A DNA stretch of 64,000 bases from Saprospiraceae bacterium (GCA_026129545.1 JAHCHX010000001.1:743501-807500), one strand, 5' to 3'. Shown: positions 1-8,720, counted from the first letter of the stretch. The notes: generated from the sequence alone by a model not told the origin. Numbers and translations are program-made.

Positions 1-745
1 AGATGCGCCCTGCGATGTCGAATGTGGCCGATTGATGCAGGAGAAAAGGTTTTTTCAACGGGAAGCCGTTGAACCAGTTGCTCGTGCCGTGCAACAAATC
101 GGGACTTTTAGAGTCTGCCAGATTATACTCTGAAGTATTGAATAGTTTCTCTTTCAGGTACTTGCGGTTGGCTGCTGCATACGTTTCGAGGGGCAGGTCA
201 AGATAAAAAATGACGTACTCGCCATCTTTTACTGACGGATATGCCTCCACTTTTGCCAGCCAACGGTGCAGACGGTCGCGGTCGCTTAGTGCGACTCGGA
301 AGGCTTCAGCGATGCGTTTTTCTTCGTCGTTTTCGAGCAACGCGACGGCTTTGGCAAAATAGCCGTCAATCCGGTCGTACACCTGCGACTTTTTTTCTGC
401 CTGATTGGTCAGGTATTGGTCGCCACCTTCCAGATTAGTGCGTTTCAAGGCAAAACAAAATGGCGATGCCGAATGAATGGCTTTGACAGGCGTATCGAAG
501 CATTTATTGGTGTCCACCATCCAGGCGACCTGCGACCAAGCGGCGCATTTTTTAAACCAATCTTCTACCGTAGTTTTTTTACTGAATACACCTGCAAAGG
601 CCAACTCGTCGGCAATGCTGATTTGCTCAGGAGTGCTTTCCACCCGAAGGACGATGTGTAGCCCCTCTTTCGGTGTGAGGTTGAGGTTGCGGAATACCGG
701 GTCATCAACGACCGTTTGGGTGAATTGGACAAGTTCTTTTAGCAT
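1..745 (-). CDS. cas8b: Cas8b (Csh1, TM1802 family), N-terminal part, cut by window start
   Basis: Large subunit of a type I-B Cascade complex, expected to recognise the PAM and hold the crRNA 5' handle (family knowledge). I translated this strand by hand: an ATG at 745 opens a frame that stays open for at least 248 codons to the window edge and begins MLKELVQFTQTVVDD. Around residues 200-248 it reads EKLFNTSEYN, NWFNGFPLKKPFLLHQSA and then FDIAGRI, which matches the YLxEKLFN / GFxNGFxxKKPFLxH signature I associate with TM1802-type Cas8b. It lies downstream of cas6 on the same strand, as in I-B operons, so cas7, cas5 and cas3 are expected beyond the left edge. An in-frame TTG about 13 codons upstream is a possible alternative start. 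Its own promoter appears to sit at 903-934. Confidence 0.75.
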   Translation of the reverse strand, partial: MLKELVQFTQTVVDDPVFRNLNLTPKEGLHIVLRVESTPEQISIADELAFAGVFSKKTTVEDWFKKCAAWSQVAWMVDTNKCFDTPVKAIHSASPFCFALKRTNLEGGDQYLTNQAEKKSQVYDRIDGYFAKAVALLENDEEKRIAEAFRVALSDRDRLHRWLAKVEAYPSVKDGEYVIFYLDLPLETYAAANRKYLKEKLFNTSEYNLADSKSPDLLHGTSNWFNGFPLKKPFLLHQSATFDIAGRI

Positions 746-902
746 AGCGATTTCGTTTGATGATGCAGTAGGGATCAATACGTCAAAGCAGATTGGACCT
801 GCTTCAACTACTCACAAGCCCATCCTCTGGGTTTGGAAGCCAAAGGATTCTCTTGAGGCGATGCTCATAGATTATGCGACGACCCCTATGCATCAAGTGA
901 CG

Positions 903-934
903 CAAAGGTAAAGGCCAAAAAAATCAAAACAATA
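903..934 (-). promoter_or_regulatory. Probable cas8b promoter (Bacteroidota type)
   Basis: On the minus strand TATTG (934-930) is followed after exactly 19 bases by TACCTTTG (910-903). This fits the Bacteroidota pattern TTTG - 19 to 21 bases - TAnnTTTG. It is oriented toward cas8b and would give a leader of about 150 bases. The upstream element overlaps 927-941, the stretch that partly matches the pseudo-spacer at 1067-1081. Confidence 0.5.
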
Positions 935-1036
935 GGTAGGTAAAAATAAATTTTTGCAAACCCAAAAATATTTAGACCTTCGTGGGGTGGTTTTTCAAAC
1001 CCATTTATTTTAAACAACTGAAAATCAATTGTTTTA

Positions 1037-1153
1037 TTCGCAATCGCACCGTTTTGGAATTGAAACAAACAGGAGGTTGGTTTTTTTAAAATCTCCATTT
1101 CAATCGTACCACTTTTGGATTTTCAACGGCTGCCTGTAAGGGCAGCCGTTTTT
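1037..1153 (+). ncRNA. Putative CreR/CreA-like mini-CRISPR RNA: degenerate repeat, pseudo-spacer, degenerate repeat, terminator
   Basis: Two degenerate type I-B-like repeats lie 60 bases apart between cas6 and cas8b. The first (1037-1066) contains CAATCGCACC, then TTTTGGAATTGAAAC, ending in the typical I-B 8-base handle ATTGAAAC. The second (1097-1127) has CAATCGTACC at the corresponding place (1101-1110) and a diverged end. Between them is a 30-base pseudo-spacer (1067-1096). A GC-rich hairpin with a T-run follows directly, so the unit could be a discrete plus-strand RNA. The pseudo-spacer starts AAACAGGAGGTTGGT, and 927-941 in the presumed cas8b promoter reads AAACAATAGGTAGGT. That is 12 of 15 identical, with mismatches at positions 6, 7 and 12, and TCA just 5' as a possible PAM. 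I see no convincing promoter for this RNA. Function is inference by analogy with described Cas-regulating RNAs. Confidence 0.45.
1125..1153 (+). terminator. Intrinsic terminator after the mini-CRISPR
   Basis: A perfect 10-bp stem AACGGCTGCC / GGCAGCCGTT with a 6-base loop is followed by a T-rich tail on the plus strand. On the minus strand no T-run follows, so it should end plus-strand transcripts only and let cas6 transcription through. Confidence 0.7.
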
Positions 1154-1223
1154 ATTCCCCGCCACAAATCTCCTCCACCATCCTCCGAACCTATTTCCCC
1201 ACCCCCTCTACTTTTTCACTTTT

Positions 1224-2006
1224 TTACGGAATAGCCCCGCAGCCGAAGCCTTGTGCATTTTCTTTTCCAAATCCCGCCAACAACCCCACTTCCACCAACT
1301 CCCGCGGCACCTCCAACTCAAAATCGAACATCCAGCCCTTCACCCGCGTCTCCGCCGGAGTGCCGCTTTTGATGGTGACGAGTTTCGACTTTGGCGGCGG
1401 CCCGACCGGGCGAAACCCAAACTGCGCGGCATCCCAGAACCTGGGCGGCTCGTGGCCGGTAGCGGCGGCGTATTTGTCCAGCAGGTTGAGCAACAGCAAC
1501 CTGCCGAAGTCCGCGTCGTCGGGGTGCAGATATTCGTCGGGCTGGTTGTCGGGGCGTTTGCGGGCGATGACGAGGGGAGACAGTGTGCGGATGCGCACCG
1601 GCTCCGGGCCGTTGGGCAGTTGCAGCGGGCGCATTTCCACCGTCTGCACCACGAAGCGCACTTGACTAAGGCGGTCGCCGAGGCGGAATTGTTGTTCCTG
1701 AAATAGCCCGCGCACAAACTCTTCCGCCGCACGGTCGAGGTAAAAACCGATGACGAAGGACACTTCGCGTGCTTGTATGTGCAGCCGGTCGCCTTCCATG
1801 CGGAACTTGGGCACGCGCAGCTGCGAAAAACTGAACAGTTTGAACGACTTGCGCCCAGTTGTATAGCCGCGCTGATGCAGAAAAGCAGAGTATTCGGCAT
1901 CGGCGTTTTGCAACACCTTGTATATCCAAGCCGACAGTTCGTACTGGTAATTGACGGGCAGCACGGGGTGCTCGTCGAGGCAGCGAAGCGTGATGTTGAA
2001 TTGCAT
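1224..2006 (-). CDS. cas6: CRISPR-associated endoribonuclease Cas6
   Basis: Metal-independent nuclease that cuts the pre-crRNA within repeats to give crRNAs for the type I-B complex. The 260-residue protein has the usual Cas6 length. It shows the N-terminal segment with a candidate catalytic His near residue 44 in LHQRGYTTGRKSFKLFSFS, and the C-terminal glycine-rich loop GFGKENAQGFGCG near residues 243-256, which is the family hallmark. It follows a WYL regulator and precedes cas8b on the same strand, separated from cas8b by about 480 bases that hold the mini-CRISPR. Family assignment is firm; the catalytic residue is inferred from position only. Confidence 0.9.
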   Translation of the reverse strand: MQFNITLRCLDEHPVLPVNYQYELSAWIYKVLQNADAEYSAFLHQRGYTTGRKSFKLFSFSQLRVPKFRMEGDRLHIQAREVSFVIGFYLDRAAEEFVRGLFQEQQFRLGDRLSQVRFVVQTVEMRPLQLPNGPEPVRIRTLSPLVIARKRPDNQPDEYLHPDDADFGRLLLLNLLDKYAAATGHEPPRFWDAAQFGFRPVGPPPKSKLVTIKSGTPAETRVKGWMFDFELEVPRELVEVGLLAGFGKENAQGFGCGAIP

Positions 2007-2108
2007 TTTTTTGGTCGGATTGGTTATGTGATTGATTGAATTGACAGGGCAAAGATTGAGCAGGTGAGAGGGAACTGGCTTCCATACCCCCCTCGAACCA
2101 AATTTTTT

Positions 2109-3029
2109 CTAAAACCTCATTTTCTCCACTTCCCGTTGGAGATGTTCGCGCAAGGAATCGGGTGCGACCACCTCAATATCGAGATGGTAAAAGCCAAGAA
2201 TGAAGTTGGAGAGGCCGTAGAAATTGCGGTTGACGTCGGCTTGAAAGTCGAAGAATTTAGGATTGACCGTCGGTTCTATGTAATTGCGTGTCAGAGGGTA
2301 CCGCTCGATGAGTTCGTTGTAAGCTCCCACACTGAGGCGCAAATGAACATTCGTCTGCTGGTTGGTGACAATTCTGAAGGGGTCTGTCTTCATGATATTG
2401 TGATGACCCTCGTGTTGCCAGGGCTGGTCGGTGAGTTTTACGCGCACAAAGCGCGTAATCCGAAAATGCTGAACTGCATTTTTACTTATCTCAAAGGCAT
2501 GGAGCATATCGTCGCCAGCGGCGATGTGAAAAGGCTCCACGAGGCGGTCACTAATCTGACCACTGTGAGAGGAGCGATACTCTTCCAGCACGACCATCCG
2601 TTTTTCGGCTTTTGCCTGCTCGAGCAAGTCAATCTTGGTAAGGTGCGGCTTGCGCAGGTTGGCAAAACCAAGTCGGCTGTAGTCGTAAAGCGAGTGCAAT
2701 TTTTGCTTTAGCGCCGATTGTCTTTCGGGCGTAGTGCGCAGGTTGTCAATGGCTTCGTAGAGCAAAGCCCGTTCTTCTTCTGAAAAATAGAGCAACTCGC
2801 CCGCTTTTTTCAAAGGCTTGTCTTTGATGAAAAAATAGCGATATTTTTCATCGTAATCCATCTCGAACCCGGCGTTCACGAAGGCTTCAAAATCGCCAGT
2901 GATAGTGTCTGGGTGTACTGCGTAATTCGTGGCGAGTTCCTGCTTGGTGTAGCGTTTCGGCTGCTCGATAATCGCGCGCAGGATGCGCAGCAGGCGTATT
3001 TTGGTGCCATATTCTCTATCTTTTGGCAT
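2109..3029 (-). CDS. WYL-domain transcriptional regulator next to the cas operon
   Basis: Predicted DNA-binding regulator. From the chosen ATG (MPKDREYGTKIRLLRIL) the first ~60 residues form a DeoR-like winged helix-turn-helix (YTKQELATNYAVHPDTITGDFEAF). The C-terminal ~200 residues match a WYL-type ligand-sensing region, with VLEEYRSSHSGQISDRLVEPFHI preceding a typical C-terminal extension. A longer frame begins at 3092, but the 21 extra residues are Cys-rich and unlike the family, so 3029 is preferred. WYL proteins often sit beside CRISPR-Cas operons and control them (established for several loci). Direct cas control here is inferred from position, as it is first in the left-running order WYL, cas6, cas8b. 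Confidence 0.85.
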   Translation of the reverse strand: MPKDREYGTKIRLLRILRAIIEQPKRYTKQELATNYAVHPDTITGDFEAFVNAGFEMDYDEKYRYFFIKDKPLKKAGELLYFSEEERALLYEAIDNLRTTPERQSALKQKLHSLYDYSRLGFANLRKPHLTKIDLLEQAKAEKRMVVLEEYRSSHSGQISDRLVEPFHIAAGDDMLHAFEISKNAVQHFRITRFVRVKLTDQPWQHEGHHNIMKTDPFRIVTNQQTNVHLRLSVGAYNELIERYPLTRNYIEPTVNPKFFDFQADVNRNFYGLSNFILGFYHLDIEVVAPDSLREHLQREVEKMRF

Positions 3030-3095
3030 TGGCAAGATTGTTAAATTCGTGTTTCTGGTGCAATGATAACAACCCGCCCTAAAAACCACCAAATA

Positions 3096-3201
3096 TATAC
3101 CTTGATTCGTTAGGATTTGTCAGATGAACATGATTGATACCCCTGATTTTGAGCAGATTGCGATTGCAGCTATGCCCAAAACTTGGCGGAGCGAGGTATA
3201 G
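3096..3201. repeat. Dispersed ~105-bp element, copy 1 of 5
   Basis: Begins TATACCTTGATTCGTTAGG and ends GCGAGGTATA, so the termini are short inverted repeats. The same element recurs at 14889, 35706, 40413 and 49756 with a shared core (GATTGATGCCCCTGATTTTG, then CAGATTGCG). No ORF is conserved in it. It fills much of the gap between the WYL gene and the next gene; the remainder (3202-3406) shows nothing I can name. Confidence 0.8.
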
Positions 3202-3406
3202 CAACTCCTTTTTCCCAAAAAAAACGCCCTCGCCCAACCAACGGCGCCTCTCACCCAACCAACGGTCGTTCCGGCCCACCTTCGACCGTTCCTCAATTCG
3301 CAGCCGCCGCTCGCAAGGTTTTCCGGCAGGCCGCGCCCTTGCCCCCGCAACTTTGCAGCACCAAACGGAATAAACATTCCTGCAAACATTTAAACTTGTC
3401 CAACAC

Positions 3407-3889
3407 ATGAAACACATTCTGATTCCACTGTTCGCCCTCTTCATCTCGGCGGCGCTATCCGCCCAGACGATGGAGCGGCAAGTCATCGGCGCGGGCGGCG
3501 GCTTCGTACAGACCACCGCAGGCTCCCTCCACTGGACTGCCGGCGAAATGGCCGTCTCGCCCCGCACAGCCCTCAACATCTACTGGGGCGAAGGCTTCCA
3601 GCAAGTGTGGGTGGCGCCGACGGTCTCCACCGATGGCCCCGATGCCGCGCCAGCCATTGCCCTCACCGTGTATCCCAACCCCGCTGCCGACTATCTGCGC
3701 GTGGAGTGCGACGCACCCTTGCAGGCGCAACTCTTCGACCTGAGCGGTCGGCCCGTGAGCGGTCTCGTGGCCGTGAACGGCGTGGCCGAGTTCAACCTCG
3801 GCAACTTGCCCGCAGGCCTCTACCTGCTTCGCGCCTTCGACGAACAAGGGCGCATGGCCGGTGTCGCCAAAGTGCAGCACATCCGTTGA
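3407..3889 (+). CDS. Small secreted protein with T9SS type A sorting domain
   Basis: A 160-residue exported protein of unknown role. It has a signal peptide (MKHILIPLFALFISAALSAQ) and then a short domain rich in Gly and Trp (SLHWTAGEMAV). From about residue 87 comes a type A sorting domain: YPNPAADYLRVE, LFDLSGRPV, LPAGLYLLRAF. These domains direct passage through the type IX secretion system and attachment to the cell surface. It is the first of a plus-strand run of secreted proteins (to 9247), 60 bases before the first collagen-like gene. Confidence 0.8.
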   Translation: MKHILIPLFALFISAALSAQTMERQVIGAGGGFVQTTAGSLHWTAGEMAVSPRTALNIYWGEGFQQVWVAPTVSTDGPDAAPAIALTVYPNPAADYLRVECDAPLQAQLFDLSGRPVSGLVAVNGVAEFNLGNLPAGLYLLRAFDEQGRMAGVAKVQHIR

Positions 3890-3949
3890 CCATTTTTTCA
3901 AACAAAAACATCTCTTTCTTTTCCTAAAAATTTTTCGAGTAACACAGCT

Positions 3950-5473
3950 ATGAAACACATTCTTTCCATTGCGCTGGCCTTGTTCAGCGCCCTCACGCTC
4001 TTTGCCCAAACGGGCGCCCCGCAAGGCTTCAACTATCAGGCCGTGCCGCGCAAAGCCGATGGCAGCACCTTCAATGCAGGCCAAAACCTCAAAGTCCGCT
4101 TCTTCATCCGCGAGAACAGCGCCAACGGCACCGTGCGCTATGCCGAGGAACAAACCCTGACCGTCAATCAACAAGGCGCCATCAGCGCCGTAGTCGGTGC
4201 GGGCAACCCCGTGCAAGGCAACCCGAACAACCTGCAACTCGTGGACTGGGGCGCTGCCACCTACTTCCTCGCTGTCTGGATGGACGCGAACGGCAACAAC
4301 ACCTTCGAGGCCAACGAAAACTTCGGCGCCACCCAACTCATGTCGGTGCCTTACGCCCTCTACGCCCAAAAGTCGGCCAGCAGCATACCCGGCCCGCAAG
4401 GCCCTCCGGGACCACAAGGGCAGCAAGGCCCCGCCGGTCCTGCTGGTCCGCAAGGACCTGCCGGGCCACAGGGGCCGCAAGGTCTGCAAGGCCCACAGGG
4501 GCCTGCCGGGGCGGGCAACATCGGCGGCAGCGGCACGGTGGGCTACATCCCGAAATTCAGCACCAACGGCGTCACCCTCGGCAACTCGGTCATTTCGGAG
4601 CAAAACGGCAGCATCGGCATTGGCGCCAGCGACATAGGCGCCAACAAATTGAAAGTAGGAGGCGACCTCGGCGTGGACGGTCGGCTGCGCCTGACTGACA
4701 TTTCCGGCAGCGGCAACGTTGGCCTAATCTACAAAACTGGTCCTGATTTGGCCACCAACCAGCCTTTTCGCCCCGGAACGGGTAACCTCGCCTTAGGCAC
4801 GAGCGATTTTCGTTGGAAACTTTTTGGCAGCGACCTCGATGTGAGTGGTGCCGTGACCATCGGCTCGAATGGCAACATCAATTTCGGGCAAGGCAAAACC
4901 ATCAGCAACGGCTCCGGTCAAACCATCACTTTCAACGCAGGCCTGCTTCCGAGCATTGACAACACCCGCTCGCTGGGCAGCTCGGGTAGCCGCTGGACGC
5001 AGGTTTGGGCCACCAACGGCGCCATCCAAACCTCCGATGCCCGCCTCAAGCGCGACATCCAGCCCCTCGCTTACGGCCTCAACGATTTGATGAAACTCCG
5101 CCCGGTCTCTTATCACTGGAACGAAAGCCGCGAGGGCGAACACCGCCACATCGGCTTCATCGCCCAGGAATTGCAGGCCACCCTGCCCGAAGTCGTGCTC
5201 GACCGCGAGTGGGCAGTCACCGATGAGGAAAAAGGCACGGGCGAATGGCGCCCCACCGAGCGGCTTGGTGTGGCCTATTCCGAAATCATCCCCGTCGCGG
5301 TGGCGGCCATTCAGGAGCAGCAGGCACAAATAGAGGCCTTGAAAGCCGAAAACGAAGCCCTCAAAGCCGACAAGGCCGACATCCATGCTCGCCTGAGCGC
5401 CCTCGAAGCCGCCTTGCAAAAGTTTGATTCGACCCCAAAGACCGCCGACTCGAAATTGGTTTTTGAAAAATAA
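3950..5473 (+). CDS. Collagen-like protein with C-terminal S74 intramolecular chaperone domain
   Basis: Predicted surface or fibre protein of 507 residues. A signal peptide ([20 protein letters not shown]) is followed by a globular domain (about 25-145: [23 protein letters not shown]). Next come about 14 Gly-X-Y triplets near residues 148-188 ([19 protein letters not shown]), then a repetitive region. An S74-type domain starts near residue 358 ([30 protein letters not shown]), and a short coiled coil ends the protein. S74 domains in phage tail spikes help trimerise the fibre and may cleave themselves off; a collagen triple helix would fit a trimer. Closely related to the protein at 6218. Confidence 0.85.
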   Translation: MKHILSIALALFSALTLFAQTGAPQGFNYQAVPRKADGSTFNAGQNLKVRFFIRENSANGTVRYAEEQTLTVNQQGAISAVVGAGNPVQGNPNNLQLVDWGAATYFLAVWMDANGNNTFEANENFGATQLMSVPYALYAQKSASSIPGPQGPPGPQGQQGPAGPAGPQGPAGPQGPQGLQGPQGPAGAGNIGGSGTVGYIPKFSTNGVTLGNSVISEQNGSIGIGASDIGANKLKVGGDLGVDGRLRLTDISGSGNVGLIYKTGPDLATNQPFRPGTGNLALGTSDFRWKLFGSDLDVSGAVTIGSNGNINFGQGKTISNGSGQTITFNAGLLPSIDNTRSLGSSGSRWTQVWATNGAIQTSDARLKRDIQPLAYGLNDLMKLRPVSYHWNESREGEHRHIGFIAQELQATLPEVVLDREWAVTDEEKGTGEWRPTERLGVAYSEIIPVAVAAIQEQQAQIEALKAENEALKADKADIHARLSALEAALQKFDSTPKTADSKLVFEK

Positions 5474-5606
5474 ATGTCACTGTCAAATGAAAATGGCCGC
5501 CGTGCGGAAAAGTCCGCGCGGCGGCTCTCTCAAACAACTCGAACCTCTCAAACCCCTCAAACCTCTCAAACCTCTCAACACTCTTAACCATCAACTTTTT
5601 TTAGCT

Positions 5607-5996
5607 ATGAAGACCCTTCAATTTTTCCTGCTCATCTGCCTCGCCGCCGCGCTCTTTTCAGCGTGCAAAAAAGACAACGACTCCGGCAATGCCGCCATGC
5701 AAGGCACTTGGCAAGGCAAATGGGGCAGCGGCAATCAAGCCCCCTCGTACTTTCTCAAATTCAAAATGGAAAGCAACGGAAATATGCAACGATTAGACGA
5801 GCAGAATAAAGTCATTGCCAACGGCACCTGGACGCTCAACGGCATCGAATTCGAGTGCATCTACACCCATGTTTCCGACGGACAGGTTCACCGCATCGGC
5901 GGGCTTTACACCGATTTTGACAACACCATCATTGGTCGGTGGGGCTATTCCCCCAGCAAGGCCAACGGCGGCGAGATTGAATTGGTGAAGCAGTAA
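5607..5996 (+). CDS. Small lipoprotein, lipocalin-like size
   Basis: A 129-residue predicted lipoprotein. The signal peptide ends in the lipobox LFSACKKD, giving an N-terminal acylated Cys near residue 20. The rest is a compact domain with GTWQGKWGSG, NGTWTLNG and GRWGYSPSKANGG, resembling small beta-barrel lipoproteins, but I do not recognise a named family. The frame extends upstream to 5424 through the tandem CTCAAAC tract (5528-5582), but the ATG at 5607 with its signal peptide is clearly the start. It lies between the two collagen-like genes on the same strand. Confidence 0.7.
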   Translation: MKTLQFFLLICLAAALFSACKKDNDSGNAAMQGTWQGKWGSGNQAPSYFLKFKMESNGNMQRLDEQNKVIANGTWTLNGIEFECIYTHVSDGQVHRIGGLYTDFDNTIIGRWGYSPSKANGGEIELVKQ

Positions 5997-6021
5997 CCGC
6001 GCGATGCCGACTGAATGCGAT

Positions 6022-6054
6022 AGACCTTCCAAGTTTTGAAAACTTGGAAGGTCT
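6022..6054. repeat. Perfect inverted repeat, possible terminator
   Basis: Arms of 16 bases (AGACCTTCCAAGTTTT) pair perfectly around a single G at 6038. No T-run follows, so it may be a palindromic repeat as much as a terminator for the lipoprotein gene. Confidence 0.6.
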
Positions 6055-6083
6055 GGATACCCAAGCCTCATTCATTTTGAATT

Positions 6084-6191
6084 GTAACTGCTTAGGCTGC
6101 CACAGATTCACACAAATTTTCACGGAGGAACGATAAATCAGGGCAAATCTGTGGAATCTGTGGCGATAAACACACACTGTCAAGTAGTTAC
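6084..6191. repeat. MITE-like element, copy 1 (second copy upstream of cas1)
   Basis: Begins GTAACTGCTTAGGCTGCC and ends AAGTAGTTAC, so the tips are near-perfect 10-base inverted repeats. Inner CCACAGATT pairs with AATCTGTGG. A closely similar sequence lies at 59914-60042. No coding potential. It ends 26 bases before the next gene. Confidence 0.75.
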
Positions 6192-6217
6192 TTTGAACTT
6201 TAAAAAGACGATTTTCC

Positions 6218-7975
6218 ATGAAAAATATCTTGTTCGTGGCCGCGCTGCTGTGGGTGGGGACAACGTTTGCCCAAACGCCGCAAGGCTTTCACTACCAAGC
6301 CGTGCCGCGCAAAGCCGACGGCGCCACATTCCCCGCAGGCAGCACCCTGAAAGTGCTTTTTCAAATCCGCGAAAACACCGCCGACGGCCCCGTGCGCTAC
6401 GCCGAGGTGCAAACGCTCACTGTCAACCCGCAAGGCGCCCTGAGCGCGGCAGTAGGCAGGGGCGATGCCGTAGTCGGGCAGCCACACGACTTTGAAGAGA
6501 TAGATTGGGGAAAATACCCGCACTTCCTCGCCGTGTCGGCAGACCTGAACGGCAGCGGCTCGTTCGAGACCGACGAGAATTTTGGCGCCACCCAGATGCT
6601 CTCCGTCCCCTACGCACTCTACGCCGCCGAATCGGGCAGCAGCCTGCCCGGCCCCCAAGGGCCGAAAGGCGACAAGGGCGACAAAGGCGACGCTGGCGCG
6701 CAAGGCCCCGCAGGGCCGCAGGGTTTGCCCGGCGCCCAAGGGCCGAAAGGCGATAAGGGCGACAAAGGCGACACTGGCGCGCAAGGCCCCGCAGGGCCGC
6801 AGGGCGCCCAAGGGCCGAAAGGCAATAAGGGTGATAAAGGCGATGCTGGCGCGCAAGGCCCCGCAGGGCCGCAGGGTTTGCCCGGCGCCCAAGGGCCGAA
6901 AGGCGACAAGGGTGATAAAGGTGACGCTGGCCCTCAAGGACCTCCCGGTCCGACTTATTCCGCCGGACAGGGCATCAGCGTCAACGGCAGCACCATCGTC
7001 AACACGGGCGATTTGTCGCCGACCAACGAGCTGCAGACCCTTAGCCTGAACGGCAATCAACTCAGTATTTCGCAAGGCAATGCAGTGACGCTGCCCGGCG
7101 GAATAGGTGGAAATGGGGCTGCTGATTATTTGCCAAAGTTTACAAGCAACGGGGCCATCGGCAATTCTGTTGTTTTTGAAAGCAACGGCAAAGTAGGGGT
7201 GGGCACCACCAATTTCACAGGCAACAGCAGGCTTCAAGTAGCCGGCGACATCCGCTCGACGGGCGATGTCTCTGCTGCTGGTCTGCTGCTCGGCAGTGTT
7301 TCGCTGTTGCCGACTACCCCGGGCGCTTCTCTTCTTTTCAGCGGAAGTACTTTTTATCCGGGTTCAAATGGCAATGATTTGGGCAGAGATAACCTCCGGT
7401 GGGATGTTTGGGCGAAAGACACCCGTGTTTCCGATTACCTGTTTCTGGGAACAGAGGGCGCTGCCATGTACGCTGCGCTTGGGAATATCTACGTCATGGC
7501 CGCCAACTTGATTCCGTATAGCGACAATGCTCGAAATGTAGGCGCGTCCAATGCCCGCTGGAAAAATATTTACGCCACCAACGGCGTCATCCAAACCTCC
7601 GATGCCCGCCTCAAACGCGACATCCAACCCCTCGCTTACGGCCTCAACGATTTGATGAAACTCCGCCCGGTCTCTTATCACTGGAACGATAGCCGCGAGG
7701 GCGAACAGCGCCACATCGGTTTCATCGCCCAGGAACTGCAGGCTGCCCTGCCCGAAGTGGTACACGACCGCGAGTGGGTCGTCACCGACGAGGAAAAAGG
7801 CACGGGCGAATGGCGCCCCACCGAGCGGCTCGGCGTGGCCTATTCCGAAATCATCCCCGTCGCGGTGGCGGCCATTCAGGAGCAGCAGCGCCTCATCGAA
7901 AAACAGGCACAGCAAATCGAGGCTTTGGAGGCCCGCTTGCGGGCGTTGGAAGCCGCATCAAATCAAGGCAAATGA
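6218..7975 (+). CDS. Collagen-like protein with S74 chaperone domain (larger paralogue)
   Basis: A 585-residue paralogue of the protein at 3950 with the same order: signal peptide ending near residue 19 (TTFAQ), N-terminal domain ([13 protein letters not shown]), a collagen region, a repetitive middle and an S74 domain ([25 protein letters not shown]). The collagen region is longer, about 33 Gly-X-Y triplets at residues 145-245. It is built from a near-identical DNA block ([25 protein letters not shown]) repeated four times, one copy lacking an LPG triplet. That suggests length change by slippage or recombination. The last codons encode a coiled coil ([12 protein letters not shown]). It overlaps the next gene by four bases (ATGA). 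Confidence 0.85.
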   Translation: MKNILFVAALLWVGTTFAQTPQGFHYQAVPRKADGATFPAGSTLKVLFQIRENTADGPVRYAEVQTLTVNPQGALSAAVGRGDAVVGQPHDFEEIDWGKYPHFLAVSADLNGSGSFETDENFGATQMLSVPYALYAAESGSSLPGPQGPKGDKGDKGDAGAQGPAGPQGLPGAQGPKGDKGDKGDTGAQGPAGPQGAQGPKGNKGDKGDAGAQGPAGPQGLPGAQGPKGDKGDKGDAGPQGPPGPTYSAGQGISVNGSTIVNTGDLSPTNELQTLSLNGNQLSISQGNAVTLPGGIGGNGAADYLPKFTSNGAIGNSVVFESNGKVGVGTTNFTGNSRLQVAGDIRSTGDVSAAGLLLGSVSLLPTTPGASLLFSGSTFYPGSNGNDLGRDNLRWDVWAKDTRVSDYLFLGTEGAAMYAALGNIYVMAANLIPYSDNARNVGASNARWKNIYATNGVIQTSDARLKRDIQPLAYGLNDLMKLRPVSYHWNDSREGEQRHIGFIAQELQAALPEVVHDREWVVTDEEKGTGEWRPTERLGVAYSEIIPVAVAAIQEQQRLIEKQAQQIEALEARLRALEAASNQGK

Positions 7976-8244
7976 TTCACTCCGAGCACCTTGAGCAGTT
8001 TTCCGAAAAGCTCGCCCGCATCGTTCGGGAAGAAGCGGAACGAGGCAACCGCATCGTCGAAACGGCGAAAGGCTGGCCCGAAACGCGCACCATCATCGTC
8101 TTTTTGGAAAAACCTTTTGTGGGCGATTACAGGCATCTGAAACTGACATTCAGAAACGTGGACGACCCGCACTACTGGAAATCGGAGTATTTCGACGAGC
8201 AGACAGGCCATGTGCTTGCCTGCAAATTCGGGGACAACATCTGA
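7972..8244 (+). CDS. Small uncharacterised cytoplasmic protein
   Basis: A 90-residue protein starting [18 protein letters not shown], with an acidic helical first half and a beta-rich end ([35 protein letters not shown]). No signal peptide. The ATG overlaps the stop of the collagen-like gene (ATGA), which implies translational coupling. I do not recognise the family. Confidence 0.6.
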   Translation: MIHSEHLEQFSEKLARIVREEAERGNRIVETAKGWPETRTIIVFLEKPFVGDYRHLKLTFRNVDDPHYWKSEYFDEQTGHVLACKFGDNI

Positions 8245-8254
8245 ACACGCTACC

Positions 8255-8554
8255 ATGAAAATCGCTGCAATCATCCTGACAGTCGCCTGCACCTTGCTCA
8301 TTCCGGTTGCCGGGTTCATGGCGCTGTTCGCAGGCATGGCGATGGACGCGCCGGGAAGCGACAAATCGGTCGGCAAGTGGCTGTTCGTTTTTTCGATGAT
8401 GCTTGCGCCCATTGCTTTGCTTGGAGCAGTCGTCAAGGCTTGGACGAGCATCATTCGTCATGAGTATTCAGTCGCGTTGTGGTGGTTGTTGCCGGGGCTG
8501 CTCCCCTTCGCACTAGCGATGCTGCTGCTTCATTTTAATTGGTTTGAAAAATAA
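8255..8554 (+). CDS. Small integral membrane protein, unknown
   Basis: A 99-residue protein with about three hydrophobic segments: IAAIILTVACTLLIPVAG, WLFVFSMMLAPIALLGAVV, and VALWWLLPGLLPFALAMLLL. The frame opens earlier (8210), but the ATG at 8255 gives a clean membrane protein starting ten bases after the preceding stop. No family recognised. Confidence 0.6.
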   Translation: MKIAAIILTVACTLLIPVAGFMALFAGMAMDAPGSDKSVGKWLFVFSMMLAPIALLGAVVKAWTSIIRHEYSVALWWLLPGLLPFALAMLLLHFNWFEK

Positions 8555-8561
8555 AAATGCC

Positions 8562-8720
8562 ATGACTTGGCTCACCCTGACTGCCGTCGGCATAGCGCTA
8601 TTTCACCTGTGGCTCTACCTGTGGTATTTTCCGAAACACTGCCTGAGCGACAGAAAAGTGCCCCTCCGCGAGCGATACGCGGCATTTTTGGACTTCATTT
8701 TGAAAACAATGCGACGCTAA
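8562..8720 (+). CDS. 52-residue small membrane protein
   Basis: Translated by hand. The ATG at 8562, seven bases after the previous stop, encodes MTWLTLTAVGIALFHLWLYL and then a basic tail (RKVPLRERYAAFLDF, LKTMRR). It has one strongly hydrophobic N-terminal helix followed by a positively charged amphipathic segment. The tight spacing within a same-strand run supports a real gene, but no homologue is recognised. Confidence 0.45.
   Translation: MTWLTLTAVGIALFHLWLYLWYFPKHCLSDRKVPLRERYAAFLDFILKTMRR

Noticed and set aside
960..990. A third degenerate repeat around 971-1000
   Set aside because: Only scattered words (TTCAAAC) align; the match is no better than chance.
1125..1150. Hairpin as terminator of cas6 transcription
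   Set aside because: On the minus strand no T-run follows the stem; the T-run is on the plus strand only.
3455..7237. Long minus-strand frames opposite the collagen-like genes (up to 382 codons)
   Set aside because: They are antisense to clear genes in GC-rich repeats, with compositions (GALRPLRA and similar) that mirror the Gly-X-Y codons.
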